Part shown: positions 1 through 7,093 of the stretch, in pieces
How positions within the stretch are numbered: position 1 is the stretch's first letter
Layout: every line of letters starts with the position of its first letter
Assembly: GCA_001464425.1 (NCBI GenBank)
Contig: LNEK01000036.1
Span: forward strand, 1 to 44,042
Direction: 5' to 3'
Length of the DNA: 44,042 nucleotides
Source: Alphaproteobacteria bacterium Ga0077535
Lineage (GTDB): Bacteria; Pseudomonadota; Alphaproteobacteria; Caulobacterales; Aquidulcibacteraceae
The notes under the pieces: generated by a model
The model's input: the letters and a program-made list of their open reading frames with translations, nothing else
Database searches by the model: none
What the model was told of the DNA's origin: nothing
Made by a program: the position numbers and the translations under genes

Positions 1-566
1 ATCACGCCCTTTGGGCGGCCGGTGGTGCCTGATGTGTAGAGCAGCAGCGTCGTCGCCTGCGGCTCCACTTCGATATTCAGATCGCGCGCCGGATGCGCAT
101 CGCGCCAAGCTTCATATGTCGGGGCATCATGCGGCGTCGTCTCCATGGCAATGAGTTGAGGCGAGCCTTGCGCGATCTCAAGCGCGGCGTGCGCGCACTC
201 CATGCATTCCGGACCGACGAACAGCATCTTCGCTTTTGTATCGTCGAGGATGTAAGCGACTTCGCCAGGCGCCAGGCGCCAGCCGATCGGCGCCATCACT
301 ACGCCCGCTTTCGAGGCGCCGAGGACAAGCTCAAAATAATGATCGCTATTCTTGCCGAGGTAAGCGATCGCCTCGCCCGGCTCGACGCCAGCCGCCATCA
401 ACGCATTGGCGACTTGGTTGGTGTGCTGGTCGAGGTCGGCGTAGGTGGTGGTGCGCCCCTCAAACACCATCGCGATCTGCCCGCCCCGGGTTCGGCCATG
501 ATGGCGCGCCAAATGCCCGAGCGTCGGCATCTGATCGAACTCTTCTGGCTTTAGTGATGCGGCCAC
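1..566 (-). CDS. AMP-binding acyl-CoA synthetase, 5' part (runs off the left edge)
   Basis: The complement reads from a GTG at 566-564, with a GGGAGGA ribosome site a few bases upstream, and stays open to the window edge (about 188 residues). The reading begins MAASLKPEEFDQMPTLG and contains TTTYADLD, then LVLGASKAGVVMAPIGWRL, and close to the edge the adenylate-forming signature YTSGTTGRPKGV (A3/P-loop motif). In the ANL superfamily this enzyme activates a carboxylic acid as acyl-AMP and transfers it to CoA in the cytoplasm; the order of motifs is that of fatty-acyl or aryl-CoA ligases. The substrate-defining part and the C-terminal lid lie outside the window, so specificity cannot be given. 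It is the last of several minus-strand genes downstream of dksA, with about 60 bp to the DUF2214 gene. Confidence 0.9.
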   Translation of the reverse strand, partial: MAASLKPEEFDQMPTLGHLARHHGRTRGGQIAMVFEGRTTTYADLDQHTNQVANALMAAGVEPGEAIAYLGKNSDHYFELVLGASKAGVVMAPIGWRLAPGEVAYILDDTKAKMLFVGPECMECAHAALEIAQGSPQLIAMETTPHDAPTYEAWRDAHPARDLNIEVEPQATTLLLYTSGTTGRPKGV

Positions 567-626
567 GCCGTCCTCCCTTTTTGTCTTTTATGGGAGCTTA
601 GCGCGGATGTGTGAGATGTGGAGCGT

Positions 627-1082
627 TTAGCTACCGATTCCGCGCGCCATCAGCGCCGCGAACAACGGCACAAGCGCCAGGAGATGAAGCTCGATCATCA
701 CGAGGCGGCGCATGCGCGCAACATCGGCCTCAGCAGCCATAAAGGCCGGCGTGGCATTGGCCTCCCGCACCCACCGCATGAAGCGGCGTGTCGGGATCGC
801 GGAGATCACACCAATGACGAGAAACACTGCCATCTTCGCCCAGAAGAAAGGCTGCGCCATATAGAACTCGGCGCCCCGCACGCCCCAGACGACGCGGGCC
901 ACCCCGGCGAGGATCACGCCGACTGCCGAGATGCCGTAGAAAAGGTCGATCCGCAGCAGGAGCCGCGCAACGCGGTTATCGACCGGCAGCCGTAGGACGA
1001 AAACTTCAGCGGCCAGCGCGCCAGCAAGGATCAGCGCAAATACAAAGTGCAGATACGAAAAGGCTGCGTCGTGCAGAAGCAT
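627..1082 (-). CDS. DUF2214 family membrane protein
   Basis: The 151-residue protein has four hydrophobic segments, roughly residues 8-28, 46-68, 80-97 and 128-147. Its pattern LHFVFALILAGALAAE, then RIDLFYGISA, FYMAQPFFWAKMAVF and IPTRRFMRW is characteristic of the DUF2214 (predicted membrane protein) family, whose function is unknown. Length is normal for the family. It lies on the minus strand 38 bp downstream of the small secreted-protein gene and 60 bp upstream of the acyl-CoA synthetase; the spacing would allow cotranscription but does not prove it. Family call is confident, role is not. Confidence 0.8.
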   Translation of the reverse strand: MLLHDAAFSYLHFVFALILAGALAAEVFVLRLPVDNRVARLLLRIDLFYGISAVGVILAGVARVVWGVRGAEFYMAQPFFWAKMAVFLVIGVISAIPTRRFMRWVREANATPAFMAAEADVARMRRLVMIELHLLALVPLFAALMARGIGS

Positions 1083-1120
1083 CGACGCAGCCTAATCGTT
1101 CAAAATTACCAGCGCGAGCC

Positions 1121-1438
1121 TTATTGGTCGCGGCGAGTCTGCACGCCGCTGCCGCGGGCAAGTTCAGCAGCGTCGCGCTCTTGCTGCTCCCACTGCGCGC
1201 GCGTCATGCAAATGCGCTCACGGCGCGAACGCAGACGGCTCTCGGTGCGTTGGATGGTTCGGCAAATCTGCTCGCTGCCATCGTTGCCGGCGTTCATGGC
1301 TTGCGTGTCGCCTTCGGTCGGCGTTTCGGAGGTGGTTTCCGAGGCCGTCGGCGACGGCGGGATCGTGGGGGTGGTCTGCGCTAACACGGGGGCGGCAGCC
1401 ATCACCGCAGCTGCAAAAACCAGAACCGCAATACGCAT
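1121..1438 (-). CDS. Small secreted protein with a paired-Cys C-terminal motif
   Basis: The start at 1438 (MRIAVLVFAAAV) is chosen because GGAGAGG lies just upstream and because it opens directly into a signal peptide ending near VLAQ (about residue 21); a longer frame begins at 1480. The mature part has a Pro/Thr-rich linker (residues 22-50) and then ICRTIQRTESRLRSRRERIC followed by MTRAQWEQQERDA. Small exported proteins with this pattern, two cysteines about 18 residues apart before an M-T-x-x-Q-W block, recur in Caulobacterales and Sphingomonadales as hypothetical proteins. The two cysteines could form a disulfide in the periplasm. No function is known to me. Confidence 0.7.
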   Translation of the reverse strand: MRIAVLVFAAAVMAAAPVLAQTTPTIPPSPTASETTSETPTEGDTQAMNAGNDGSEQICRTIQRTESRLRSRRERICMTRAQWEQQERDAAELARGSGVQTRRDQ

Positions 1439-1531
1439 AGGGTACCTCTCCACCTCAAATTCGGGGCGGATCATATCCAACGGCCCGGACCGGTAAAGAG
1501 CATTACACTACCAAACGCAGCAAATCCGAGG

Positions 1532-1948
1532 TCAGTCGTCGCGGTGGACGCGCTCGCGGCGCTCGTGGCGCTCTTGCGCCTCAAGAGAGAGCGTCGCGAT
1601 CGGACGCGCGTCCAGGCGGGAGAGCGAAATCGGCTCACCCGTCTCCTCGCAATACCCGTACGACCCGTCTTCGATCCGGCGAATAGCATCGTCGATCTTG
1701 GCGATCAGCTTGCGCTGGCGGTCTCGGGTGCGCAGTTCGAGCGCCCGGTCGGTCTCGCTCGTGGCCCGGTCCGCAAGGTCGGCTTCAGCGACCGTATCCT
1801 GCTGCAAAGTCGCGATCGTGGAGCGACTTTCTTCCAGGATTTCCTGCTTCCAAGCCAAAAGCTTGCCTCGGAAATACTCCCGCTGCCGCTCATTCATGAA
1901 CGGCTCGTCGTCGCTCGGGCGATAGTCTTTCGTCACGGTCGAACCCAT
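1532..1948 (-). CDS. dksA: DksA/TraR-family RNA polymerase-binding regulator
   Basis: This 138-residue protein has the DksA layout: an N-terminal part (NERQREYFRGKLLAWKQEIL), a coiled-coil hairpin (about residues 25-90) and a C-terminal zinc-finger-like domain. DksA binds the RNA polymerase secondary channel and, with ppGpp, resets transcription in starvation. The finger reads YGYCEETGEPISLSRL and then ARPIATLSLEAQ, so only one of the four classical cysteines remains; this low-cysteine form is common in alphaproteobacterial DksA. The start at 1948 has GGGAG six bases upstream. It lies downstream of fliX on the same strand, 115 bp away. Association of dksA with the fliX/flgI region fits Caulobacter-type genomes. 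Confidence 0.93.
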   Translation of the reverse strand: MGSTVTKDYRPSDDEPFMNERQREYFRGKLLAWKQEILEESRSTIATLQQDTVAEADLADRATSETDRALELRTRDRQRKLIAKIDDAIRRIEDGSYGYCEETGEPISLSRLDARPIATLSLEAQERHERRERVHRDD

Positions 1949-2063
1949 GTCGTTACTCCCGGCGCTCAGCGAGGCGCCGCCTTATAGCGTTGCTCCCATG
2001 GGCCGTCCATTGAGCAAGGACGGCGCCAATCTTCTTCTGTTTTCCGGGCGTTGCGATGCAGCA

Positions 2064-2480
2064 TCAGGCGCGACCGAGCATGCGGTCGAGCTTGGCGGCC
2101 TCCACCGCAAGGCGAATATCGATCTCCAGCAGGACCTCATCGAGCCCCGCCTCCCCGGTTGCTTCGGCGCCCTTCTGGACCCGTTCCAGCTCGGCCCTCA
2201 ATGCTCCCGGCGCGTGCCCTAAGACGAGGGCCTGTTCAAGCTTTTCCAGCACATCAAGCGCCTCACGGCCCCGCCTGGACTGCCGGCCACGGCGCTGATT
2301 GGAAGGTTCCTCGGATTGCAGGGCCAGAATCGCGTCCAGTGCCGTGACGCTGGATGACGGCGCGGCCGAAGACGCTTTCGCCGCGCCGTCGACCGGCACT
2401 GAAAAGCCGCCCGCTGCGCTGGCGTTGGCTCGTTTCGATCCCGATGTTGAGCCGACTCCGCGGCCGCCTTCGATCTTCAT
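2064..2480 (-). CDS. fliX: Flagellar assembly regulator FliX
   Basis: FliX couples class II flagellar gene expression to basal-body assembly by acting with the activator FlbD in Caulobacter. I place the start at 2480 (MKIEGGRGVGS) because GGAAGG lies about eight bases upstream; the frame is open further up to 2618 but that would cross into the flgI promoter region. The resulting 138 residues match the known size of about 139. Visible features are the MKI start, a Ser/Ala/Gly-rich linker (residues 10-45), and the helical C-terminal part with ALDVLEKLEQALVLG and LDEVLLEIDIRLAVEAAKL. It is divergent from flgI across about 90 bp, the same arrangement as in Caulobacter, which supports the call strongly. 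Confidence 0.88.
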   Translation of the reverse strand: MKIEGGRGVGSTSGSKRANASAAGGFSVPVDGAAKASSAAPSSSVTALDAILALQSEEPSNQRRGRQSRRGREALDVLEKLEQALVLGHAPGALRAELERVQKGAEATGEAGLDEVLLEIDIRLAVEAAKLDRMLGRA

Positions 2481-2569
2481 AGCGCGGACCTTCCGCTGCG
2501 CCTGTTTCCGATCGCTTAACGTTTCGGGCTTGAACGCCTCGTTAACCGAACTGGCTGCGTATCGCTCAG
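2481..2569. promoter_or_regulatory. Divergent fliX/flgI promoter region with two TTAAC half-sites
   Basis: The 89 bp between the fliX and flgI starts contains CTTAACGTTTCGG (TTAA at 2516-2519) and GTTAACC (TTAA at 2542-2545). TTAAC is the half-site of the cell-cycle regulator CtrA, but the two copies are 26 bp apart rather than the canonical TTAA-N7-TTAA. A similar TTAACGTTT appears upstream of flbT near 18026. CtrA control of fliX is known in Caulobacter; here it is an inference from half-sites only. Confidence 0.35.
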
Positions 2570-3706
2570 ATGAGATTTGCCTCCCGCGCTGCGCGCTCGG
2601 CGCTCCTGGCCGTCGCATCTATCGCGGCGATGACATCGCCGTTCGCCGCACCCAATGCCTGGGCCGGGCCGCGCATTAAAGATGTCGCCGACTTCGAAGG
2701 CGTCCGCGAGAACCAGCTGGTTGGTTATGGGCTGGTCGTCGGCCTCGCCGGCACCGGAGACTCGCTGCGCAACTCGCCATTCACACGCCAGAGCTTGGCC
2801 TCGATGCTGGAGCGGCTGGGCGTCAACGCGTCCAACGGCAATCTGAACACCCGCAACGTCGCCGCCGTTATGGTGACGGCGAACCTCCCGCCATTTGCGA
2901 GCCAAGGCTCGCGCATTGATGTTACGGTGTCGGCGCTGGGCGACGCACGCAGTCTGGCTGGCGGTCAGTTGTTGGTCACGCCGCTGATGGGCGCGGACCA
3001 GCAAGTTTACGCGGTCGCACAAGGCCCGCTGGCTATTGGCGGCTTTCAAGCTGCCGGGCAATCCGGCAGTTCAGTGACGCGCGGCGTGCCGACGGCGGGA
3101 CGGATTGCATCTGGCGCGCTTGTCGAACGCGAGATCGAGTTTGATATCGCCGGCGCACAGGAACTGCGCCTCGCCCTCCGCAATCCGGACTTCACCACTG
3201 CGCAACGCATCGCTTCGGTAATCAACGCGACTGTTGGGGCTGACGCTGCGCGCGCATCGAACCCCGGCACCGTCGTGTTGCGCCGACCGGCCGATTATGC
3301 GGGCGACATGGTTTCCCTAGTCGGACGCATCGAAAATCTGGAAGTGGAAGTCGATACGCCTGCGCGCATCGTCATCGACGAGAGTTCCGGCATCGTCGTC
3401 ATGGGCGAGAACGTGAAAGTGTCCACGGTCGCCATCGCGCAAGGCAATCTCACGATATCGATCACAGAAGATCCGTTCGTCAGTCAGCCCGCGCCGCTGA
3501 GCCGCGGCGAGACCGTGGTTGTTCCTGACACCGGCGTCCAAGTTGAGGAAGAAGAAGGCGGGCTGGTGATCGTGCCCGGGGGCGTGCAATTGCGTCAGCT
3601 GGTGAACGGCCTCAACGCGCTCGGTGTCACGCCGCGCGACATGATCTCGATCCTGCAGGCACTGAAAGCCGCTGGCGCGATCCAAGCTGAAATCGAAGTG
3701 ATGTAA
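2570..3706 (+). CDS. flgI: Flagellar P-ring protein FlgI
   Basis: FlgI builds the periplasmic P ring that acts as a bushing for the flagellar rod in the peptidoglycan layer. The 378-residue length is typical. Residues 1-32 form a Sec signal peptide ending NAWA, and the mature protein starts with RIKDVADFEGVRENQLVGYG and continues GLVVGLAGTGDSLRN, the conserved opening of FlgI. Later blocks include NLNTRNVAAVMVTANLPPFA, GSRIDVTVSALGDARSL and the C-terminal LVNGLNALGVTPRDMISILQ with AALKAAGAIQAEIEVM. The stop overlaps the next start (TAATG at 3704-3708), so translation of the rod-binding protein is probably coupled. No strong ribosome site is visible before 2570. Confidence 0.97.
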   Translation: MRFASRAARSALLAVASIAAMTSPFAAPNAWAGPRIKDVADFEGVRENQLVGYGLVVGLAGTGDSLRNSPFTRQSLASMLERLGVNASNGNLNTRNVAAVMVTANLPPFASQGSRIDVTVSALGDARSLAGGQLLVTPLMGADQQVYAVAQGPLAIGGFQAAGQSGSSVTRGVPTAGRIASGALVEREIEFDIAGAQELRLALRNPDFTTAQRIASVINATVGADAARASNPGTVVLRRPADYAGDMVSLVGRIENLEVEVDTPARIVIDESSGIVVMGENVKVSTVAIAQGNLTISITEDPFVSQPAPLSRGETVVVPDTGVQVEEEEGGLVIVPGGVQLRQLVNGLNALGVTPRDMISILQALKAAGAIQAEIEVM

Positions 3707-4062
3707 TGACTGGCCCTATCGCGCTTCCTGGCGCGCTTCCCGGAGCGCCGCTGACCTTTTCAACAGCGCAACGCGCCGCGACGCCGCCGCAAGTCCCGGA
3801 CGAAATCCGTCGTGCGGCTGAAGAATTTGAGTCGGTGTTTCTCTCTGAAATGCTCGCCCCAATGTTTGAGAGCCTCAGCACAGATGGCCTCGGCGGCGGC
3901 GGCCAGGGCGAACAGATGTTTCGGCCGATGCTCGTTGAGCGATATGCAGAAGCGATCAGTCAAGCTGGAGGCATAGGCATCGCAGACGCCGTGGTACGCG
4001 AAATGCTGCGCATGCAGGGCATGACCATTCCGCCGGAGGCCGCCGATGGCGCTGATCGCTGA
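3706..4062 (+). CDS. flgJ: Rod-binding (FlgJ N-terminal domain) protein
   Basis: The 118-residue protein corresponds to the rod-binding domain of FlgJ alone, without the muramidase domain found in Salmonella FlgJ. The core reads IRRAAEEFESVFLSEMLAPM, then GEQMFRPMLVERYAEAISQ and GGIGIADAVVREMLRMQ, which is the signature of the family. It acts in the periplasm as a scaffold for rod assembly. The start overlaps the flgI stop by one base and its end overlaps the next gene by 17 bp, so the three genes form a translationally coupled operon. A split FlgJ (rod-binding part only) is usual in alphaproteobacteria. Confidence 0.9.
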   Translation: MTGPIALPGALPGAPLTFSTAQRAATPPQVPDEIRRAAEEFESVFLSEMLAPMFESLSTDGLGGGGQGEQMFRPMLVERYAEAISQAGGIGIADAVVREMLRMQGMTIPPEAADGADR

Positions 4063-4489
4063 CGATTGCCGTGATCGCGCTGAGCAACTGATCCTTTTGA
4101 CGGAGCGGCTGACCACGCTCATCAATGCTGAGGCCGCCCGGATCGACGCGCGCCTACCGCCGCTCGAAGGCGCTGAAGCAGACGAGAAGAACCGCCTCTC
4201 GAATGCCTATCGGCTCGAACTTGCGCGCATCAAGCAGGAGCCGAGCCTGATCGAAGCTGCGCCCCCCGAGCTGCTTTCCGCACTACGCCAGCGCACTGTT
4301 AAGTTGCATGAGAGCTTAGCCGCACACGAGACCGCCCTTAACGCCGTTAAGCTCATCAGCGAAGGGCTCGTGCAGGCGATGGCCGAGGAGGTCGTGCGTC
4401 AGCGCGGCGCCGGCGGCGGCTATGGCGCGAATGGCGCAATCGAGACACCCACTGGCGCAATCCCCACGATCATCGACCGCAACGCTTAA
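4046..4489 (+). CDS. flbY: FlbY-like flagellar basal-body-associated protein (FlgN-like helical)
   Basis: The 147-residue protein is almost entirely helical with a pattern like FlgN-type chaperones: RDRAEQLILLTERLTTLINA at the start, EKNRLSNAYRLELARIKQE in the middle and LRQRTVKLHESLAAHETALN later, followed by a Gly-rich tail. In Caulobacter the gene following flgI and its small neighbour is flbY, a poorly characterised flagellar gene; position and size agree. It overlaps the preceding gene by 17 bp. About 17 bp beyond its stop is a short hairpin, CCCCG (4507-4511) / CGGGG (4515-4519), preceded by six A and lacking a T tract on this strand, so it is at best a weak terminator. Confidence 0.7.
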   Translation: MALIADDCRDRAEQLILLTERLTTLINAEAARIDARLPPLEGAEADEKNRLSNAYRLELARIKQEPSLIEAAPPELLSALRQRTVKLHESLAAHETALNAVKLISEGLVQAMAEEVVRQRGAGGGYGANGAIETPTGAIPTIIDRNA

Positions 4490-4600
4490 CGCGCGCCGCG
4501 AAAAAACCCCGATCCGGGGACGACTTCGCCTTTCCTGCAATTCATGTTGCTCCTGTGGCTTTGGCGCCGTTCTTGTAGCGTTGCGGTCTTTGGGCGAGGC

Positions 4601-5857
4601 ATGAAGCACTCGAAAGTTTCAAGTGCGTGGCGCCCTCAGCGGGCGCAACGGAAGCGGCGGCGCGGCCTCGATGGCGCGCTGAGTGCGCTTGCGTTCAACA
4701 TTTGCCTGCTTCTATTGCCGCTCGCCGGCGCCGCTGCGTTAATCGTAATCGCGCGCGATAATCTCTATGCCTACGAATTCTCCGACCAAGGCGCACGCGC
4801 TGTGGCGCTGCGGGTCGCGCGGCTCAATGGCGAACTGATCCAGGTAGATTTCGACCGCCAGAACCAGTGGGACGGCCTCGTCGATATGGAATTGCGCGCC
4901 AACGACGTGCACGCGGCGCGCGGGTTTCTGCTCTCCGGCGCCGGTATTCTGCCCCGCCGTGCGGCGCAAGTGTTGAACCAAGCCGATGCCAATGACGCCG
5001 AACTCGAGATCGCAGCGTTGCAATTGCTAACCCCCAGCACACGGGCGCGGTACGAGGCGGCGGGCCCCCTGCTTTCGCAGCGCGACGCAAATACGACGGC
5101 GGCAGCGCCCACGCCGGCGGGGACAGCCGAGGATTTCGAGCTTTTGGCGCGCGCGCTCTTGGCCGAGCCCGAAACCGACACGCTGCAATTTGTGCTCACC
5201 GGCTTCAGCCTAGGTCTAGCCGGCGACCTTTCGCCCAATATGGCGATCGGCATCCAAGTGCTGCTCGACGCCAGCCGCCGCGAGGATTTTCCCCAAGCAT
5301 TGGGCGCCGAAATCCGGGCGCTGTTCAATGACGCCATGCCGTTAGCGGCCTTTCGCGATGCAGCGCGCGCGCGCGCAGAAGGTGCGGCTGCTGGCAGCTT
5401 CGCCAATGCGAGCGCCGCCTTCGGCGAAATCGCTACGCCTGAACGCGCCGCCGCCGCACGCGCCTTCCTCGAGCAACTTGGCGCCATTAGCGCCGCGACA
5501 TCACCCTCCGGCGCAGCAGCGCTTTTGACTCACGCGACTTCGCTCCGCGACCTACCCCGGCTCGAACTACTTGCGCAGGCTGCTGGTGATCGCGCCGTTG
5601 CCGCAGCCAAACGCTTGCCGCGCGATGGGCGCCTCGTCGAAGCAGCGCGCGGCCAGCTGACCATGACGCAAGACCTCATGGCGACGCTGATCATCGCCGG
5701 CGCCGCGCTTTTGGGTCTCGTATTAATCGTGTTGCTCAAAGGCGTGCAGACCGCTCTTGGCGCATGGCGGCGCTTTCGCGCCGATAGCGAAGATGAGCAC
5801 GATTATGCTGGCGGCCAGCTGATCGAGATCAGCACCAATAACTGGCGCCCGCTCTAA
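4601..5857 (+). CDS. Two-helix membrane protein with large periplasmic alanine-rich domain, flagellar locus
   Basis: I start at 4601 (MKHSKVSSAW) because the upstream extension to 4544 is Cys/Trp-rich and not protein-like; a GAGG just before 4601 supports this only weakly. From that start the protein has 418 residues, a basic N-terminus (RAQRKRRRG), a first membrane helix at about 30-50 (FNICLLLLPLAGAAALIVIA), a long Ala-rich helical domain, a second helix at about 365-385 (LIIAGAALLGLVLIVLLKG) and a short cytoplasmic tail. Family not recognised. Placement directly after the FlbY-like gene on the same strand suggests a flagellar or envelope role. Its stop overlaps the stop of the convergent flagellin-like gene by 4 bp (CTAA, 5854-5857). 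Confidence 0.7.
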   Translation: MKHSKVSSAWRPQRAQRKRRRGLDGALSALAFNICLLLLPLAGAAALIVIARDNLYAYEFSDQGARAVALRVARLNGELIQVDFDRQNQWDGLVDMELRANDVHAARGFLLSGAGILPRRAAQVLNQADANDAELEIAALQLLTPSTRARYEAAGPLLSQRDANTTAAAPTPAGTAEDFELLARALLAEPETDTLQFVLTGFSLGLAGDLSPNMAIGIQVLLDASRREDFPQALGAEIRALFNDAMPLAAFRDAARARAEGAAAGSFANASAAFGEIATPERAAAARAFLEQLGAISAATSPSGAAALLTHATSLRDLPRLELLAQAAGDRAVAAAKRLPRDGRLVEAARGQLTMTQDLMATLIIAGAALLGLVLIVLLKGVQTALGAWRRFRADSEDEHDYAGGQLIEISTNNWRPL

Positions 5858-6579
5858 GCTCGAAAGAGTGAGAGCACGGCTTGCGGTTCAGCGTTAGCGA
5901 TGGCGATGCTCGGTGAGGCTTCGAGCCCCTGGCGCACCTGCAGCGCCAACAAGCGCGCGCCATCCGCATCGAGATCGTGGCGCACAGCGCTCGTATTCTG
6001 CGCCGCACCCAGAAAGCCTTGATGCGCTTCCAACGCGCGGGCGCTGTCGAGCAATTGACTCATCGCCTCTTGCAGCGCCTCAAGCCCGCGCTGCGCCGCC
6101 TGCGCCAAAGCCGGATCACTTACCTTTGCATTCGCCGTCAGGCCAAGCGCGCTTTCTTCCCCGAGACGCATGTCGAAGCCGTCGACGCTGACCGGGCTGG
6201 CGCCGGGTTCAGCTTGCACGTTCACCGTCTCGCCGGACACTAGGCGCGCGCCTTCGGCCATCGCCTTTTCAACGCGCTCTACGAATCCCGAAAGAAGCGT
6301 CGCGAGTTCTGCTTGGGCGCCTTCGCCGCCGCTGCGCGCGAGTTCTTGCGCTTTGACCAGCATCGCCTGTGCGTCCTGGCCCAGCGCCAACGCCTGATGC
6401 ACTTGCATCAGGCCTTCGCGAACACTCTCGCGCGCGGCGTTGAGGGAGGCGGCCGTCAGCTCGACGCGATCGCCTTGCGCGCTTTCGCGCTGCTGCAGCG
6501 GTGTCTGCGGCTTGGTGTAACGGGTCTCAGCGCCAAGCGTCGTGACGCCCGCGTTTGTGGGATTGATGCTCGAAACCAT
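5854..6579 (-). CDS. Flagellin-like protein sharing only the flagellin C-terminal domain
   Basis: The 241-residue protein ends LLALQVRQGLEASPSIAIAN and EPQAVLSLFRA, which aligns without effort to the end of the flagellin at 7094-8350 (LQALQVKQQLGAQALSIANS, PSIVLSFFR); the upstream ALEAHQGFLG also matches ALDVQKNFLG. The N-terminal 170 residues do not resemble the flagellin D0/D1 opening; instead they are helical with a central ELARSGGEGAQAELATLLSG. Flagellin needs both termini to polymerise, so this protein might cap, join or regulate the filament, or bind the flagellin chaperone. A perfect CtrA-type box lies 80 bp upstream of its start. Flagellar association is well supported; the role is open. 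Confidence 0.72.
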   Translation of the reverse strand: MVSSINPTNAGVTTLGAETRYTKPQTPLQQRESAQGDRVELTAASLNAARESVREGLMQVHQALALGQDAQAMLVKAQELARSGGEGAQAELATLLSGFVERVEKAMAEGARLVSGETVNVQAEPGASPVSVDGFDMRLGEESALGLTANAKVSDPALAQAAQRGLEALQEAMSQLLDSARALEAHQGFLGAAQNTSAVRHDLDADGARLLALQVRQGLEASPSIAIANAEPQAVLSLFRA

Positions 6580-6658
6580 GCCAGCCGCCCCTTCGGATCG
6601 CGCGCCAAGCGAGGCGCGCAGCGTTCTTCACCGCGGCGGCGAACTGATAGCAGAATCG

Positions 6659-6673
6659 TTAATGAAACGTTAA
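6659..6673 (-). promoter_or_regulatory. CtrA-type box TTAA-N7-TTAA
   Basis: TTAA (6659-6662), seven bases TGAAACG, TTAA (6670-6673) is an exact match to the full CtrA site. It lies 80 bp upstream of the flagellin-like gene start at 6579 and inside a 143-bp gap that has no other gene. CtrA controls flagellar class II genes in Caulobacterales, so this is the best operator candidate in the window. Direction is inferred from the neighbouring gene, because the box is symmetric. Confidence 0.6.
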
Positions 6674-6722
6674 CACTAACGCTTCCGAAACAAATAAATT
6701 TAGAGTTTGTTTACGTTCGTGT

Positions 6723-7031
6723 TCACGACTGTCCGACAGTCAGCGCACGCATATAAGCCATGACGGCGCGCGCGTAAGCGAGCTGAGACTCGCTTGGATA
6801 GCGGCGCAACGTCTCTGTTGTCACCGAATCTGTCAACGTGGAGACGAAACGGCCCGCCTCAACGTCGAGCTGAATCACGACGTCGTCCGGCAACACCTTG
6901 CCTTGGAGCGAGGTGACGTGTTCGGCGAAACGCCGTTCGGCCGCTTTCGCGGCCGGCCCTGGTTCCGCATCGAGTTGCGGCGCTCGTACTTGCAACTCGG
7001 GCGGTTGGGTCACTGGAGCGATACGATCCAT
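6723..7031 (-). CDS. FlaG-like flagellar protein
   Basis: The 102-residue protein has a variable Pro-rich N-terminus (VTQPPELQVRAPQLDAEP), then a helical region (KAAERRFAEHVTSLQGK) and a compact domain with VVIQLDVEAGRFVSTLTDS followed by TTETLRRYPSESQLAYARAV. The order of beta-type VxxQLDxExGRFV, a D-S/T step and LRxYPSE is the FlaG pattern, in which the domain is thought to influence filament length. It lies 62 bp downstream of the flagellin on the same strand, separated by a strong hairpin. Conservation of the YPSE-QLAYARA tail in alphaproteobacterial FlaG supports the call; the family is short and divergent, so certainty is moderate. Confidence 0.7.
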   Translation of the reverse strand: MDRIAPVTQPPELQVRAPQLDAEPGPAAKAAERRFAEHVTSLQGKVLPDDVVIQLDVEAGRFVSTLTDSVTTETLRRYPSESQLAYARAVMAYMRALTVGQS

Positions 7032-7055
7032 GGCTCAGCCCTAACCCGGGAGATC

Positions 7056-7081
7056 GGTGGGAGGCCCCGAAGCCTCCCACC
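7056..7081 (-). terminator. Strong intercistronic hairpin between flagellin and flaG-like gene
   Basis: Arms GGTGGGAGGC (7056-7065) and GCCTCCCACC (7072-7081) form a perfect ten-pair stem with a six-base loop, 12 bases after the flagellin stop. No T tract follows on the minus strand (the next bases read GATCTCCC), so it may act as a processing or mRNA-stability element or a partial terminator that keeps flaG expression below flagellin. Confidence 0.65.
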
Positions 7082-7093
7082 TTCCCATTCCGT

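Noticed and set aside
2001-2040. A terminator between fliX and dksA (GCCGTCC/GGACGGC)
   Set aside because: The stem is real (2002-2008 with 2018-2024), but its T-rich side is on the plus strand, where no gene ends upstream, so it does not fit as the fliX terminator.
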